From assembly GCF_024166365.1 (NCBI RefSeq), contig NC_064827.1, positions 46,714,635-46,778,634 of the forward strand: a stretch of 64,000 nucleotides of DNA, read 5' to 3'. Below are positions 12,901 through 23,548 of this stretch, piece by piece. The position numbers and the translations under genes are program-made. How positions within the stretch are numbered: position 1 is the first letter of the stretch; each line of letters begins with the position of its first letter. The notes under the pieces were generated by a model, which searched no databases, had not been told where the DNA came from, and saw nothing but the letters and a program-made list of their open reading frames with translations. The stretch comes from Elephas maximus indicus. Lineage: Eukaryota > Chordata > Mammalia > Proboscidea > Elephantidae.

Positions 12901-13794
12901 TCATATAACCTTTAATAAGAACTCATAAGTCGCATTGATTATGCCCCAAGAGATGAGTGACCGATGGTAATTCAGATGGGCACCTCTGAAAAGATTTGTC
13001 AATTTCCTATCCCGTTCTACCCAGATTTTTTTGAAAACCCTAGGGAAAGACTGAAATTCCCCACCAATCTGAGACTGCATGCGGGTTTTTACAACATTAA
13101 TCGGAAAAAACAAGAATCCCAACATGGCACCCAATAGGCCTCCACAGATAAAATCATTGACCAAATGAGCACTGTGAGATGTTGCAGTAGGCAAATACTC
13201 TTTAACAGGGCCTCGAAGGCCAAAAAAAAGGGCATTGCTGGATCCATTACGGAGAAGAATGGGCACCAAGCCTCGATAATACTCTCTAATTCCATGACAT
13301 TTCAGCGCCTTGAAAGCCTGGTAAGTGTTTGTAAATTTGTCATGATGCTTGTGGTCTTGAAGCAATGTTTGAACTCTTTCCAATGGAGTGAAAATTGCTT
13401 CTGTTGTCCCTGCAAGTACTGCTGCCATGCTGCAAGTTGCAAACTCTGGAGTACTGATATGTTTACGGAGAAGGTAAGATAAATCCTCATACAGACCAAA
13501 CATAAGTGCCAGTGTAGTGGTCTTCTGCATCAACGGGGGCAGGATTCCTCGATACAAGTTTCGAAATCCATCCCTCCGTAACTGAAGTATTGCGTCCCGG
13601 GTTTTGATTCCATATAGCTGTTGCCGAAAAAGGACCTTCTGAATGGGAAACGTGATCACTATGTTGTTGAAAGCTGCACAGCAGCCACACAAGTAATGCT
13701 TCATTTGACCAACGTTTGCAATGTGAGGCGAGAGATCTTGTTTTGAAGATGTCAGAATTGATGGCCTCTTTTCATGAGCTTCTGAATCCATCAT
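12901..13794 (-). CDS. SLC25A51: SLC25A51, mitochondrial NAD+ transporter
   Basis: Intact 297-codon ORF in one exon, starting with tandem ATG codons and matching human SLC25A51 (MCART1) in length and almost throughout by recall. The product is a six-helix SLC25 carrier of the inner mitochondrial membrane that imports NAD+ into the matrix. Three carrier repeats are visible, with signature prolines P50 (FPIQKV, degenerate), P137 (TPLERVQ) and P231 (FPINVVKTR). K91, E132 and R182, which I recall as functionally important in the human protein, are all present. There is no cleavable presequence, as usual for the family. The start has A at -3. A splice acceptor lies 43 nt upstream and a CpG island about 9 kb upstream on the same strand, so this is the parental gene and not an intronless retrocopy such as SLC25A52. 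No frameshift or stop is present. Confidence 0.97.
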   Translation of the reverse strand: MMDSEAHEKRPSILTSSKQDLSPHIANVGQMKHYLCGCCAAFNNIVITFPIQKVLFRQQLYGIKTRDAILQLRRDGFRNLYRGILPPLMQKTTTLALMFGLYEDLSYLLRKHISTPEFATCSMAAVLAGTTEAIFTPLERVQTLLQDHKHHDKFTNTYQAFKALKCHGIREYYRGLVPILLRNGSSNALFFGLRGPVKEYLPTATSHSAHLVNDFICGGLLGAMLGFLFFPINVVKTRMQSQIGGEFQSFPRVFKKIWVERDRKLTNLFRGAHLNYHRSLISWGIINATYEFLLKVI

Positions 13795-13819
13795 GTTGCT
13801 TAAGATCTTTCTTCTTCAT
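13772..13819 (-). promoter_or_regulatory. Upstream ORF overlapping the SLC25A51 start
   Basis: An ATG at 13819 (minus) opens a 15-codon frame that passes the main ATG at 13794 in another frame and stops at TGA 13774-13772. The uATG context is weak (T at -3, A at +4), so leaky scanning is expected. If translated it would reduce initiation at the transporter start. Confidence 0.6.
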
Positions 13820-13837
13820 GAAGAACTTTTTTTAAAC
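13795..13837 (-). other. SLC25A51: SLC25A51 5' UTR part of the coding exon
   Basis: On the minus strand the sequence tttattatttgtag ends at 13838, giving a plausible 3' splice site with a T-rich tract. The exon would begin at 13837, leaving 43 nt of leader before the start codon. A T-rich but weak polypyrimidine tract precedes it. The boundary is predicted from the AG only. Confidence 0.65.
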
Positions 13838-13954
13838 CTACAAATAATAAATGACATTGGGTAAACCTTTATATAGAGAGCTAAACACATGGATTTTTCC
13901 CCTAATCCTCCCTCCAATTTCTGAACACCATTCCATTTTTCCTTTTAGAGTAGA

Positions 13955-14260
13955 TCAGTGGTTCTCAAAAGTATTGTCCGATGATCCCTGGAGGTACCTG
14001 ATGCTCTTTTGGGGGTCTGGGAGGTCCTCCATTTACCAACTAGGTATGCGTTGAGGCTGGATTTTCTGCTTATATTTCAACCAAAATGACAAACATAGCA
14101 CAACAAACTGAATGCAGGAGCAGATAGAAGATTCCATCTGTCTTTTAAGCCAGGCAGTAAGGAGACTTATAAAACACTCTTCTTTTGGGGGGGGGGGGGG
14201 GGGGGGCGGGGAGGGGATTTTTTCATGTCCTATGGGAGACCCTCAGGAAAATTCTGAGAT
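13955..14260 (+). mobile_element. hAT-Charlie transposon remnant
   Basis: The left end agtggttctcaaaagtattg is a Charlie terminus. About 14053-14180 resembles the end of a hAT transposase reading frame (ggattttctgcttatatttc, then gaatgcaggagcagatag) in the plus orientation. The internal transposase is deleted, leaving a MITE-like relic in the SLC25A51 intron close to the coding exon. Confidence 0.65.
14187..14216 (+). repeat. Poly-G tract, 20 consecutive G
   Basis: Twenty uninterrupted G at 14187-14206 are followed by c, ggg, ga and gggg. It can form G-quadruplexes on the plus strand; the SLC25A51 pre-mRNA would carry the complementary C tract. The length in this assembly may be inaccurate. 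Confidence 0.9.
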
Positions 14261-14900
14261 TTTCTGACACTACTATGTAATATTTTTCTTCCTTTTTTGT
14301 GTGAAACAAATGGAATTAAACTTTTTAAATATGCTACACAAAGATCTGTGTGCCCCTTTCCCAGAAGAGAGAACACACTAAGAAGAAAATGTAACATCTG
14401 CACAACCTCTGGCCCAAAGCCTCTGTGTGGAGTTCGAGTTGGTCTTCTGCCCATGTTTCTATTAGAAAAGATAAACTTGTCCTCAGTTGAGAAGAGTTAT
14501 GCCTAAATATAATTGCAGGCCCGAAGTCGACCCTAAGAAAGATATAAAAGAGTCAGAAAATTATTCTCCTCACTGAAAGATGCTGGTTGTATCCATGGAA
14601 CGTTAATGACAGCAGCAGGGCTCAGCCTTTCATTGTCCACACCCATGACCAGGTGAGCCACACCACCTCTGGGTCCAAAACTTTGAGTTCCTTTGAAGAC
14701 ACCTCACCTTTGACAGAGGGCTGGAAGCAGTATGACATATCAGAATGTGGCTTACTACTACTGTGGATGCGAAATAAAGAGAAATGAAAAACTGTCCCCT
14801 GGTATTCCCAAAATTTGTTTCACTGCAATTTAAATAATCCAAATAGAGCCTGGCTCAGCGAATGAAGTTATTTCTAATTTGGCAGATACTAAAACAGTTA
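14217..14900. other. SLC25A51 intron, unique sequence
   Basis: No repeat or exon is recognised. Short ORFs on both strands overlap and look random. Confidence 0.45.
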
Positions 14901-14901
14901 A

Positions 14902-15074
14902 AGAAACCCTGGTGGCATAGTGGTTAAGTGCTACGGTTGCTAACCAGGAGTTGGGCAGTTCAAATCCACCAGGCGCTCCTTGGAAACTTCATGGGGCAGT
15001 TCTACCCTGTCCTATAGGGTCGCTATGAGTTGGAATTGACTTGACTGCAGCAGGTTTTGTTTTTTTTTTTTTTG
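14902..15074 (+). mobile_element. Afrotherian tRNA-derived SINE
   Basis: The head gaaaccctggtggcatagtg, B-box and terminal T run are complete. A short direct repeat (cagttaa) occurs just before the head and again after the tail, supporting a target duplication. Confidence 0.9.
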
Positions 15075-15148
15075 AAAGCAGTTAAGATTATGAAAGTTAC
15101 TTGCATGCGGGGCCAAAAATTCTTAAGTTTGGCTGCTTGCAGCTCCAC

Positions 15149-15176
15149 TCACACACACATACACACACACACACAA
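15149..15176. repeat. (CA)n microsatellite
   Basis: A short, slightly interrupted CA dinucleotide run. Confidence 0.9.
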
Positions 15177-15244
15177 AGCCATTTAAATGTAAACTCACGA
15201 AAGAAATGTGTATTACTTAAATATTAAAAAGAACAGAAGAAACA

Positions 15245-15388
15245 AAAAACCCAAAACCCATTGCCATCAAGTAAATTCTGGCTTGGTGACCCTACAGGAT
15301 AGAGTAGAACTGCCCCACAGGAGTGGATTTGAACTGCTGACCTTTTGGTTAGCAGTCAGGCTCTCGACCACTGTACCACCAGAGCTCC
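15245..15388 (-). mobile_element. Afrotherian SINE, internally deleted
   Basis: The reverse-complement SINE runs from ccaaaacccattgccatcaa to ccaccagagctcc. About 20-25 bp between the gccccacagg and the gatttgaactg segments are missing relative to other copies. Confidence 0.85.
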
Positions 15389-15399
15389 ACACTTAAATG

Positions 15400-16368
15400 A
15401 TTAGAGGAAAAAAAAAAATCACTTAAATATCCAGACACCCTCTCCTCCAGCCCTCACCATCTCTAGCCTGAACTAGCGCAAAAGCCTCTTTACCAGTCAA
15501 CCCGACTCTAGTCAGATTCATTTCACCCCTCTCCCTGCCCCACACCCTTCCAACTTAGCTATCATTTAAAAAATACCCAAAAGGACAGAACACATGTTTA
15601 AGTGAAAAGACAAAACAAAAACAAGGAGTACAAGATTTTAGAATCTTCTAATATCAGCAGAGTTACCTCGGTCTTTTGAATAGCGGCACAGTATTCTAGT
15701 AAACAGACGTACTATGTAAGTTATCCTGTCTCCTACTTATTCTGTTTTTTTGTTGTTGTCTTTGCTTTTGCGATGGGCATTCTCACCAGTGTATCTATCT
15801 GTAGGGAAAATTTTTAGAATGAGGGTGCTGGCTCAACGAGCAATACTTTTTAAAATCTGATAGCTACGCCAAATTGCCCCAAGAAAGACGATGACTTACA
15901 TTCCCATTAAGTGTATGTGACTACCAGTTTCCCTACCACGGTCAGCACTAGGTATTCAACTATGATTTCTGCCAATCTCATGAAAGAAAAATCTCCTTTT
16001 AATTTACCATTTAAATTTTTTGAATAAAATTCAGCATTTTTCATTTTTATTGACCATTTAAATTTCCTTCACTGTAAACTGAGTTCATGTACTTCGCTCA
16101 TTTTTCTGTTGGTAGTTATTTTTTCTCACTGATTTGTAAGGATGTCTTTGTAAATGAAGAAAATCAAGCATGGCAAATTTTCCCCCAGTTTGTCTACACC
16201 ATTTTTGTGATACTGAAATTCTTAATATTAAACCTATCAATGTTTTTTTCTCTTGGCTTCTAGAGTATGTCTTTCTTAGAAGGCCTTCATGACTCCAAAA
16301 TTATGAACAAGTAATTTCTACTTCCTTCTACAACTCTTAATGGCTTTATCAATCACCTGTACTTTAAC
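15400..16368. other. SLC25A51 intron, AT-rich
   Basis: AT-rich sequence with weak resemblance to old LINE material at about 16050-16300, but nothing I can assign. No exon is seen. Confidence 0.4.
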
Positions 16369-16370
16369 AT

Positions 16371-16540
16371 GGAAACCCTGGTGGTGAAGTGGTTAAGAAC
16401 TACAGCTGCTAACGAAAAGGTCAGCAGTTCAAATCCACCAGCCGCTCCTTGGAAACTGTATGCGCAGTTTTACTCTGTCCTACAGGGTCGCTATAAGTCA
16501 GAATCGACTCAACGGCAATGCGTTTGTTTCTTTCTTTTGT
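16371..16540 (+). mobile_element. Afrotherian SINE with 10-bp target duplication
   Basis: A complete SINE (head ggaaaccctggtggtgaagt) flanked by tgtactttaa on both sides, at about 16359 and 16539. Confidence 0.92.
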
Positions 16541-16559
16541 ACTTTAATCTTTCTGGAAT

Positions 16560-18060
16560 TTCAGTATAAGGAGTGAGGCAAAGACAAGACGTCCCTGATG
16601 CCAACATCACTGTGGATGACCTCTTTTTGTCATTGGTTTGCAATGTATCTTTAAATGTATCTTTACCATAACCTAAATACCCATAGGCATTTGCATTTAT
16701 TTCTGCTCTCCATTCTGTGCCATCAATTGCCTAGTATTTCTTCTCTTTTACCAACCTGTTTTAACCTGTTACAGCATCGGCATATATGTCATTATCTAGT
16801 AGGGCTTCCCTCTCTATGCTTTTTATCAGAATTATCAGTTACCTGGCTCTCACACTTTTTCTAGGTAAAATTTAGTAGTGCATTTTTGTCATATTCCTCC
16901 CAACAATTCTGTTGGTATCTTCCAGTGGAACCAAGTTTACAGGTGAATTTAAAAAGAACTATCATCTTTTCAAAATCGAACGTTACTTTACTAAGGTCCT
17001 ATTATTTACTATTCCCATCCTCCCCAAGAGCTTCTTCTATTGGTCATCTTTTTACAAACCTTAGTAGCATTTAAGATTTTCTTCTGGAGTTATTTTCTTA
17101 TCCCCAGGAATTTTACCTTTTCAGATGCTACTACGAAGGGGCTTTTTCATTCCATCATTCTGTAACTATTTTTTGTCTGCATAAAAAAGGTATCAATTCT
17201 TGTGTATTAAAATCAGAACCAACCAACTTCAAATTAAATTTTCTTATTACTTCTCAGTTCTTTGGTGAATTTGCTTCACTTTACACAATATAAAATATCA
17301 CTTGCAAGTAATTCTGCCTTCTACTTTATATATATCTTTCTTCCTCCTGTCTAAATGCAGTGGCAAATACTGCCTGAGCAAAATTCAATTATGGTGATAG
17401 TGAACATCCTTTTATTTTTTCTGACATTTGTGGGAACTCTCCTAGGATTATCATTAAGCATAATGCTGGCTTTTGGTTTGAAAAACAGGAAGTTCTTGTC
17501 ATCTGAGTGTTCATAATTCAAGTCTTAGCAGTTACAAGGTTACACAGGGAAACAAGTCATCATGAAATAAAAATATCCACTGATGAATGAAGCCTCATAA
17601 AATTTATTCCCACTCAAATACCCCTCCCTATTTAACTCTAATCAATCCCTGTACACCTTTTAAGATTGTGCTGCAAACAAACATGGAGTGAAGAATGTCT
17701 TCATTATGCTCTTATAACTTCATCAGACAAATTTTATATCTATATGTTATACCCACAACCTCATTCTGCATTCATCCTAAGAATCAGTATAGCTGCAATT
17801 ATAACTGAAACCCCTGCCTTCCACTATTTACTAGGAAACTGTGTTTCCCACTTAAAATGGATTCCATTATTCTAGTACTAATGATCAACTAATAACAAAG
17901 GACCCTTATGGCATTTTCAAACCCACGAAGGGAATAACATTAATTCCTGTTGCACTAAGCTTCAACCACCTCCACCCTCTTCCACCACCACTGAAATCAG
18001 TAATACAGCTTGAACTCTGGTCAACTGCTTTTCAGAAGCTACTGAAGTGATCATATAGAT
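16560..18060 (-). mobile_element. Old L1 ORF2 remnants
   Basis: About 17340-17500 is clearly the reverse of an L1 ORF2 segment (aattatggtgatagtgaaca and following). Adjacent parts are more eroded and may include other sequence. The copy is ancient, with stops throughout. Confidence 0.5.
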
Positions 18061-18064
18061 TTTG

Positions 18065-18330
18065 GAGATAGAGCCAGTGTAATGTTTAAGTGCACAGGCT
18101 CTGGAACCTACTAATTCCCTGGGTTCAAATTCTGGTTCCACCACGTACCTACTACATGACCTTCAGCAAATTACTCAACGTCTCTATGCCTCAGTTTCCT
18201 TGTCTATAAAATAGGAATATTACCTACCTCACAGGTGGGCTCAATTCACTGAGTTAATACATGTAAAGCCCCCAGGAGAATGTCTGAAGTCTAGTAGGTG
18301 CTCAACAAAGGTGAGCTATTATTACTGCTC
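18065..18330 (+). mobile_element. Near full-length MIR SINE
   Basis: All MIR landmarks occur in order: aggctctggaacct, ctgggttcaaattctgg, tgcctcagtttccttgtcta, ttaatacatgtaaagc and ctcaacaaaggtgagcta. It interrupts the surrounding L1 ORF2 sequence. Confidence 0.9.
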
Positions 18331-18339
18331 TTTTTTGGT

Positions 18340-19290
18340 ATTGTTTATTTCATGTATTACATTAGGGTATTTCTTTATAATGAACTAGCCTTGTAATATG
18401 GGGATGAATCCTATCTGGCCATGACAGAACAGTCTTTTAAGTTCTGCTAAATTCTACTTGCTAATATTTTATTTTAAAATTTTACATTCCTTGATACAGT
18501 ACTAAAATTAGAAACTGAATCTATTTATTTGTAATAGATTCAGTTTCTAATTTTAGTACTATATCAAGTCCCAGTGTCAATATTCGGCAGACTTTGTAAA
18601 AAGAATCATTGATTTTTTTCCCCCTTCTTTATGCTAGAACAATCTAAATGGTATCAAAATTATCTTCTCTGTGAAGGTAAACGAATTCACCTGTAATACC
18701 ATCTGGGCCTGGTGTTTTGGGGGATGGTAGCTTTTTGATAATTTTCCCAATTTCTTCCATTGTTACTGATCTGTTAGGTTCTCTCTCCTGGAGTCAATTT
18801 TGAATACTGGATTTCCTTTAAAAAAAAAAAAAAAAAAAATCTGGTTATTTTATGTAGTCATACAAAGCACTCGTTTATTTTTAAAAATGTTTCTAACTTT
18901 ATGTATTTGTGTTCCCTTTTTTCCTTCAGCAGGCTAGCCAGTTTACACCTATTTTATAAAACTCATTCCCCACAAAAGATCAGCTTTCGAATATACGTTT
19001 TACTATTTTTTCAGTTTAAAAAATTTTTTTTAAATTTTCTCTTTGTATCTCCTTCCTCCTCCTTTGTCTAAGTTAGATGCTTATTTTAGTTTTTTTCCGT
19101 TTCATATTTGGGTGGTTAAGGCTATATACTCTTCCTTTGAGTAAATGTTTTATTATCACTACTTTTTAAGAAATCCTGCCATCTTTTCTTTTACTCTACT
19201 TGCTTTTAAGTGTCCTATAGTTTTCAATTAGGTGGCCCATAGTTTGCAATAAAAATTAAACAAACAAAAAGGTCCTAGAATGTTACCCGT
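18340..19290 (-). mobile_element. Old L1 ORF2 fragment
   Basis: The minus-strand translation near 18680-18725 gives the L1 reverse-transcriptase signature KTPGPDGITGEF. The text around 18380-18430 (gatgaatcctatctggccat) is also ORF2 in reverse. It contains an 18-bp-plus A run at about 18820-18839 and is not intact. The L1 order is interrupted by the MIR on its left and the hairpin at 18490-18568. Confidence 0.75.
18490..18568. repeat. Long inverted repeat (hairpin), 36-bp arms
   Basis: Left arm 18490-18525 and right arm 18533-18568 are reverse complements at 35 of 36 positions, the only mismatch pairing 18497 with 18561. The loop is 7 nt. It sits inside L1-derived sequence in the SLC25A51 intron. 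The near-perfect pairing is much younger than the eroded L1 around it. Confidence 0.95.
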
Positions 19291-19389
19291 TTCCTCTCTC
19301 TAAATGGATTTCTTAATGTACTGAGCCTTTGTGGCTTAATACGATCAATTTTTTAAAATACTGCACGGATGGTTCAAATGAATCGGCCA

Positions 19390-20706
19390 GGGTATGTTGT
19401 CAGGTGCCATCAAGTCGGTTCCTATGTACAAGAGAACAAAACACTGCCCAATCCTGTGCCATCCTCACAATTGTTGCTATGCTGGAGCCCACTGTTGCAG
19501 CCACTATGACAAATCCACCTCGTTGACGGTCATCCTCTTTTTCACTGACCCTCTACCAACCATGATGTCCTTCTCTAGGGACTGATCCCTCCTGATAACA
19601 CGTCCAAAGTACATCAGATGAAGTCTCACCATCCTCACTTCTAAAAAGCACTCTGATTTGTTCATGGTATATTCAATATTCTTCGCCAATACCATAATCC
19701 AAAGGCATCAATTTTCCTTCAGTCTTCCCTTATTCATTGCCCAGCTTTTGCATGCATATGAGGCAAGTGAAAATAACATGGCTTGGGTCAGGCTCATCTT
19801 AGTCCTCAAAGTAACATTTCTGCTTCTTTAACACTTTAAAGAGGTCTTTTTAAGCAGATTTGCCCAAAGCAATGTCATTTAATTTCTTCACCGCTGCTTC
19901 CACGGGCGTTCATTGCAGATCCAAGTAAAATGAAATCCTTGATAAACATCAATATTTTCTCTTTTTATCATGATGTTGCTTATTGATCCAGTTGTGAAGA
20001 CTTCTGTTTTATGTTGAGGTGTAATCCATACTGAAGGCTGTGGTATCTGATCTTCATCAGTAAGTGCTTCAAGTCCTCTTCACTTTCAGCAAGCAGACTG
20101 TGCACCTGCATATTGCAGGTTCTTAATGAGTCTTCCTCCAATCCTGATGCAGCGTTCTTCTTCATATAGTCCAGCTTCTCGGATTATTTGCTCAGCATAT
20201 AGACTAAGTATGGTGAAAGGATACAACCCTGATGCACACCTTTCCTGACTTTAAACCACGCAGTGTCTCCTTGTTCTGTCCGAACAACTGCCTCTTGGAT
20301 CTATGCACAGGTTCTGCAATTAAGTGTTCTGAAAATTCCCGTTCTTCGCAATGTTATTTGCAACTTGTTTTTGATCCACAAAGTCAAATGCCTTTGCACA
20401 GTCAATAAAATGCAGGTAAACAGCTTTCTGGTATTCTCTGCTTTCAGCCAAGATCCATCTGACATTAGCAATGATATCCCTTGTTCCAGGTCCTTTTCTG
20501 AATCCAGCTTGAGTTTCTGGCCGTTCACTATCTATGCACTGCTGCAACTGTTTCTGAATTATCTTCAGCAAAATTTTACTTGGATATGATATTAACAATA
20601 CTGTTCGATAATTTTCGCATCCTGTTACATCACCTTTCTTTGGGATGTGCGCAAATATCGCATAGATGCTGGAAAAGAACTTGGCCAGGGTGCAGTGTGT
20701 GATCAT
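19390..20706 (-). mobile_element. RTE/BovB-type LINE, 5'-truncated pseudogene
   Basis: A 128-codon minus-strand ORF (20320-20706) carries RTE reverse-transcriptase landmarks: IPKKGD (21-26), QAGFRKGPGTRD (66-77) and the palm motif FIDCAKAFD (100-108; aspartates D102 and D108). Downstream the frame is broken. A second piece (19980-20165) has LLAESEEDLKHLLMK, as found after the YxDD box, but the YxDD itself is lost. The 3' end at about 19390 reads, on minus, gaaccgacttgatggcacct. The copy lies in the SLC25A51 intron, in the same orientation as the gene. It is non-functional. Confidence 0.88.
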
Positions 20707-20767
20707 TATTAACCAGAGTCTACTACATCCTTACTTATTTTATTTTGGTTTTCTTACTGTTTGACAT

Positions 20768-20966
20768 GCAGCCCTGATGCTACAATGGTTAAATGCTCAA
20801 ATGCTAACCAAAAGGTTGGTGGTTTGAACCCACCAGTGGTTCTGCAAAAAAAGATCTGGTCATCTGTCATTGTAAAGATTATAGACTAGGAAACCCTACA
20901 AGGCAGTTCTACTGTCCAACAGGGTAGCTATGAATCGGCATCAACCCGATGGCACACAACAACAAC
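20768..20966 (+). mobile_element. Afrotherian SINE, long variant
   Basis: The tRNA-like head (cagccctgatgctacaatgg, B-box gtttgaaccc) is followed by an extra internal segment, tctgtcattgtaaagattat, absent from short copies, and then the common tail ending in gatggcacacaacaacaac. Confidence 0.85.
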
Positions 20967-21656
20967 GTTTCAGCTGTTAGGCATGAATTTTTAAAAACTC
21001 TTATTAGTATTACGACTGCTAACTTAAGATTAACCAATATTAAAAAAAAAAAAAAACTTCAGTGTAAAATTATTTTATACCTATGCACCACTTTGCTCTT
21101 CAGAATCCAGAACTAAGCAATGTCAACTTCAACAAAAATATTCAAGACTATTAAATTAAATACAGAAAGATATGTGCACATGATTAAACATTCCTACCAT
21201 TTATGAACATGACGAACATTTAACTTTTTCATACTAAACACAAAATACATTTAGATTCTAAAAAGTCCAACACTTACAAGCTATTTAACCATAAAGATAT
21301 ATTCCTTGATAATACAAACCAAGTTATTTGTGCACCTGAACAATGATAAAAAAAGTTGTCTATTTTTAACAGAATGGTACTTGTATTACTTTCTAGAAGT
21401 TTAAGAAAATTACCGTACATTTAGATTCTCAGGTAAAAAAAAAGGGGCGGGGCCTAGACACAGGAAAAGGAATGGTATGACACCCTCCCAGACTTTAGAT
21501 TTAGAACTTTTCCTCTAGTTTTGTCCTACACATGTGAATAGGTCCTTAATTCAGGGCAAATGGTAGTGTGCAGAGTATTCTTCTGCGGCAGGGAAGTTTA
21601 GAATTTAGCATGTTTATACTGTGAATGTGGCTAAATTTCTTTGCTAAACTGATTTC
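20967..21656. other. SLC25A51 intron, unique sequence
   Basis: AT-rich with an A14 run at about 21043-21056. Nothing is recognised. Confidence 0.45.
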
Positions 21657-21657
21657 T

Positions 21658-21832
21658 TGGAAACCATGGTGGCATAATGGTTAAGTGCTACAGCTGCTAT
21701 CCAAAGGGTCGGCAGTTCAAATCCGCCGGGCGCTCCTTGGAAACTCTATGGGGCAGTTCTACTCTATCCTATAGGGTCGCTATGAGTCGGAATCCACTCC
21801 ACAGCACTGAGTTTGGGGTTTTTTTTTTGTTT
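21658..21832 (+). mobile_element. Afrotherian tRNA-derived SINE
   Basis: A complete copy from ggaaaccatggtggcataat to the gagtttggggtttttttttt tail, close to consensus. Confidence 0.92.
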
Positions 21833-22740
21833 TAATATGGACAATAAGTCCTTGATTTATTGTAAAATTTATTTTACTTTACTCTCATTTGCTATCTAAA
21901 CATTCAATATATCTCAACATTAGGAAGCAAAGTTAACGAAGGTGACTTTCAAGCAACTGCAAGTGTCAAACTTCTGTGGCATAAAAAAACAGCAGTGAAG
22001 TCTAAATACTCGCAGTAACTTACAGCCACATGAATAAGCAAGACCCAGATGTGACCCAAGCACAAAGGTCTCTGTGCAAAAACTGGGGAGAAGGTGAATG
22101 TAACTCTCAAAGGATGCAAATTCCCCCAGTCAGCAGGTCTGAGTCAGCATTCAGAACAAAATAAGCTTGGGTTCTAGTCTTCGTTATGGGACTATCTTGC
22201 TACTTTTATAAATCAATGTCTATAATTTTAAAAAATCCATTTATCTGGGCTTATTTTTATTTACCAAATGAGAAATCATGAGTCACTCCGTTTACAGGTA
22301 AAAGCCGTGGTCTTTCCTTTAGACGCGCTAAAGGTGACTGCAGCCCCGAAACGCCTGAGATCTTGAATCACTATGGGACCCAACCGGTCCTAGCACCTTT
22401 TGGTGGTTTTCATGAAAAATTTTCAAAGCAAGGGTGGCGGATGCTCGAACTGTAAAGTCACTCACTACACATTTACCTCATGGGCTTGTTTCACAGCTTA
22501 CAGGTAGGGAAACATAAGGTGGGAATTACGACCAGATGGGTAGAACTGTATGGGGCAAAGTAAAGGTTATGCTGAAAGAGTAAAAATAGCTGAAGCATTT
22601 ACATGCTCCATTTAGCATTTTTTAATGCCAAATATTTGATAGAGTTTTACAATTAACAACATCCTCTGCCCCCAAGCCCCGAACGACTGAGCTTCCTATA
22701 ACGCGATGCACCATGGTGTCGCAGAAAAAGCAGTGCCACG
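21833..22740. other. SLC25A51 intron next to the promoter
   Basis: Unique sequence rising in GC toward the CpG island. No exon or repeat is assigned. Confidence 0.45.
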
Positions 22741-22752
22741 CTATATGGTTGA

Positions 22753-22758
22753 ACTCAC
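22753..22758 (-). promoter_or_regulatory. Candidate first-exon splice donor A
   Basis: The minus strand reads gagcg|gtgagttc, a strong GTGAGT donor at the gene-proximal edge of the CpG island. If used, an exon starting upstream in the island would either contain the SINE at 22889-23048 or begin below it. Confidence 0.35.
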
Positions 22759-22888
22759 CGCTCTGCAGGCGTCCATTTCTCCAATCCGTGAAAAGGCGGG
22801 TGGACAAGACCACTAAGGCCCCTTCCCTCAACACAGTGAGGGGGTCCCCGAGATGCGGAGGCCGGAATTCCAGCCTCCCGGGAGGAAG

Positions 22889-23048
22889 GGGGAAGCCCTG
22901 GTGGCGTAGTAAGTGCTACGGCTGCTAACCAAAAGGTCGGCAGTTCGAGGCCACCAGGCGATCCCTGGAAACTCTACGGGGCAGTTCTACTCTGTCCTAT
23001 AGGGTCGGTATGAGTCGGAATCGACTTGATGGCAATGGGTTTGGTTTT
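22889..23048 (+). mobile_element. Afrotherian SINE inserted in the CpG island
   Basis: The SINE is close to consensus but has a small deletion in the head (gtagtaagtgctacgg). It is flanked by perfect 9-bp duplications, gggaggaag, at 22880-22888 and 23049-23057. Confidence 0.95.
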
Positions 23049-23548
23049 GGGAGGAAGTGGCCCCGCACCGCCGCTCCAGTCGCGCGTCGGCCCTAGGCAC
23101 AGGCAAACCCCGGCCCCGCCCTGCGGTCTTAGCGCTCCAGGGAGGTGCCTCCCCTGCCTCGGGGGCGCCCCAGTGAAAGCGCTCCCTCCTCGCCGGCCCA
23201 GCCCCGCAGCCCCCAAGGAAGGGACTGCGGGGAAAGGTCGCTCGGGCAGCCGGGTGGCGCCTCCCGCCCCGGGAAGACTCCCGGCAGGCGGGAGAGTTGG
23301 AAACCGCGGAAGTGGAAAAATGCCTCCAGTCGCTCCGTCCCCGGAGGGCTCCGGAGAGGGTCCGCAGCCACTGGGGCCGGGAGAGGCGGCTGGCGCGCGC
23401 GCGTGAGGTGCCGCACGCGTCTGGGGGGCGCAGCGCGCGCGCGAAGAAGGACGGCGCCGGAGGGCCGATGGCGGGCGGCCTTTCTGACCTTTCTTCATGC
23501 TTCTATTCTCTACAACCCAGAGGCGCTTGCCTCACGCCCTCAACCCAC

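Noticed and set aside
12901-13794. Possibility that the SLC25A51 ORF is an intronless retrocopy (SLC25A52-like)
   Set aside because: A splice acceptor upstream, a CpG-island promoter on the same strand and the SHB neighbour all fit the parental locus. No poly(A) tail or target duplication borders the ORF.
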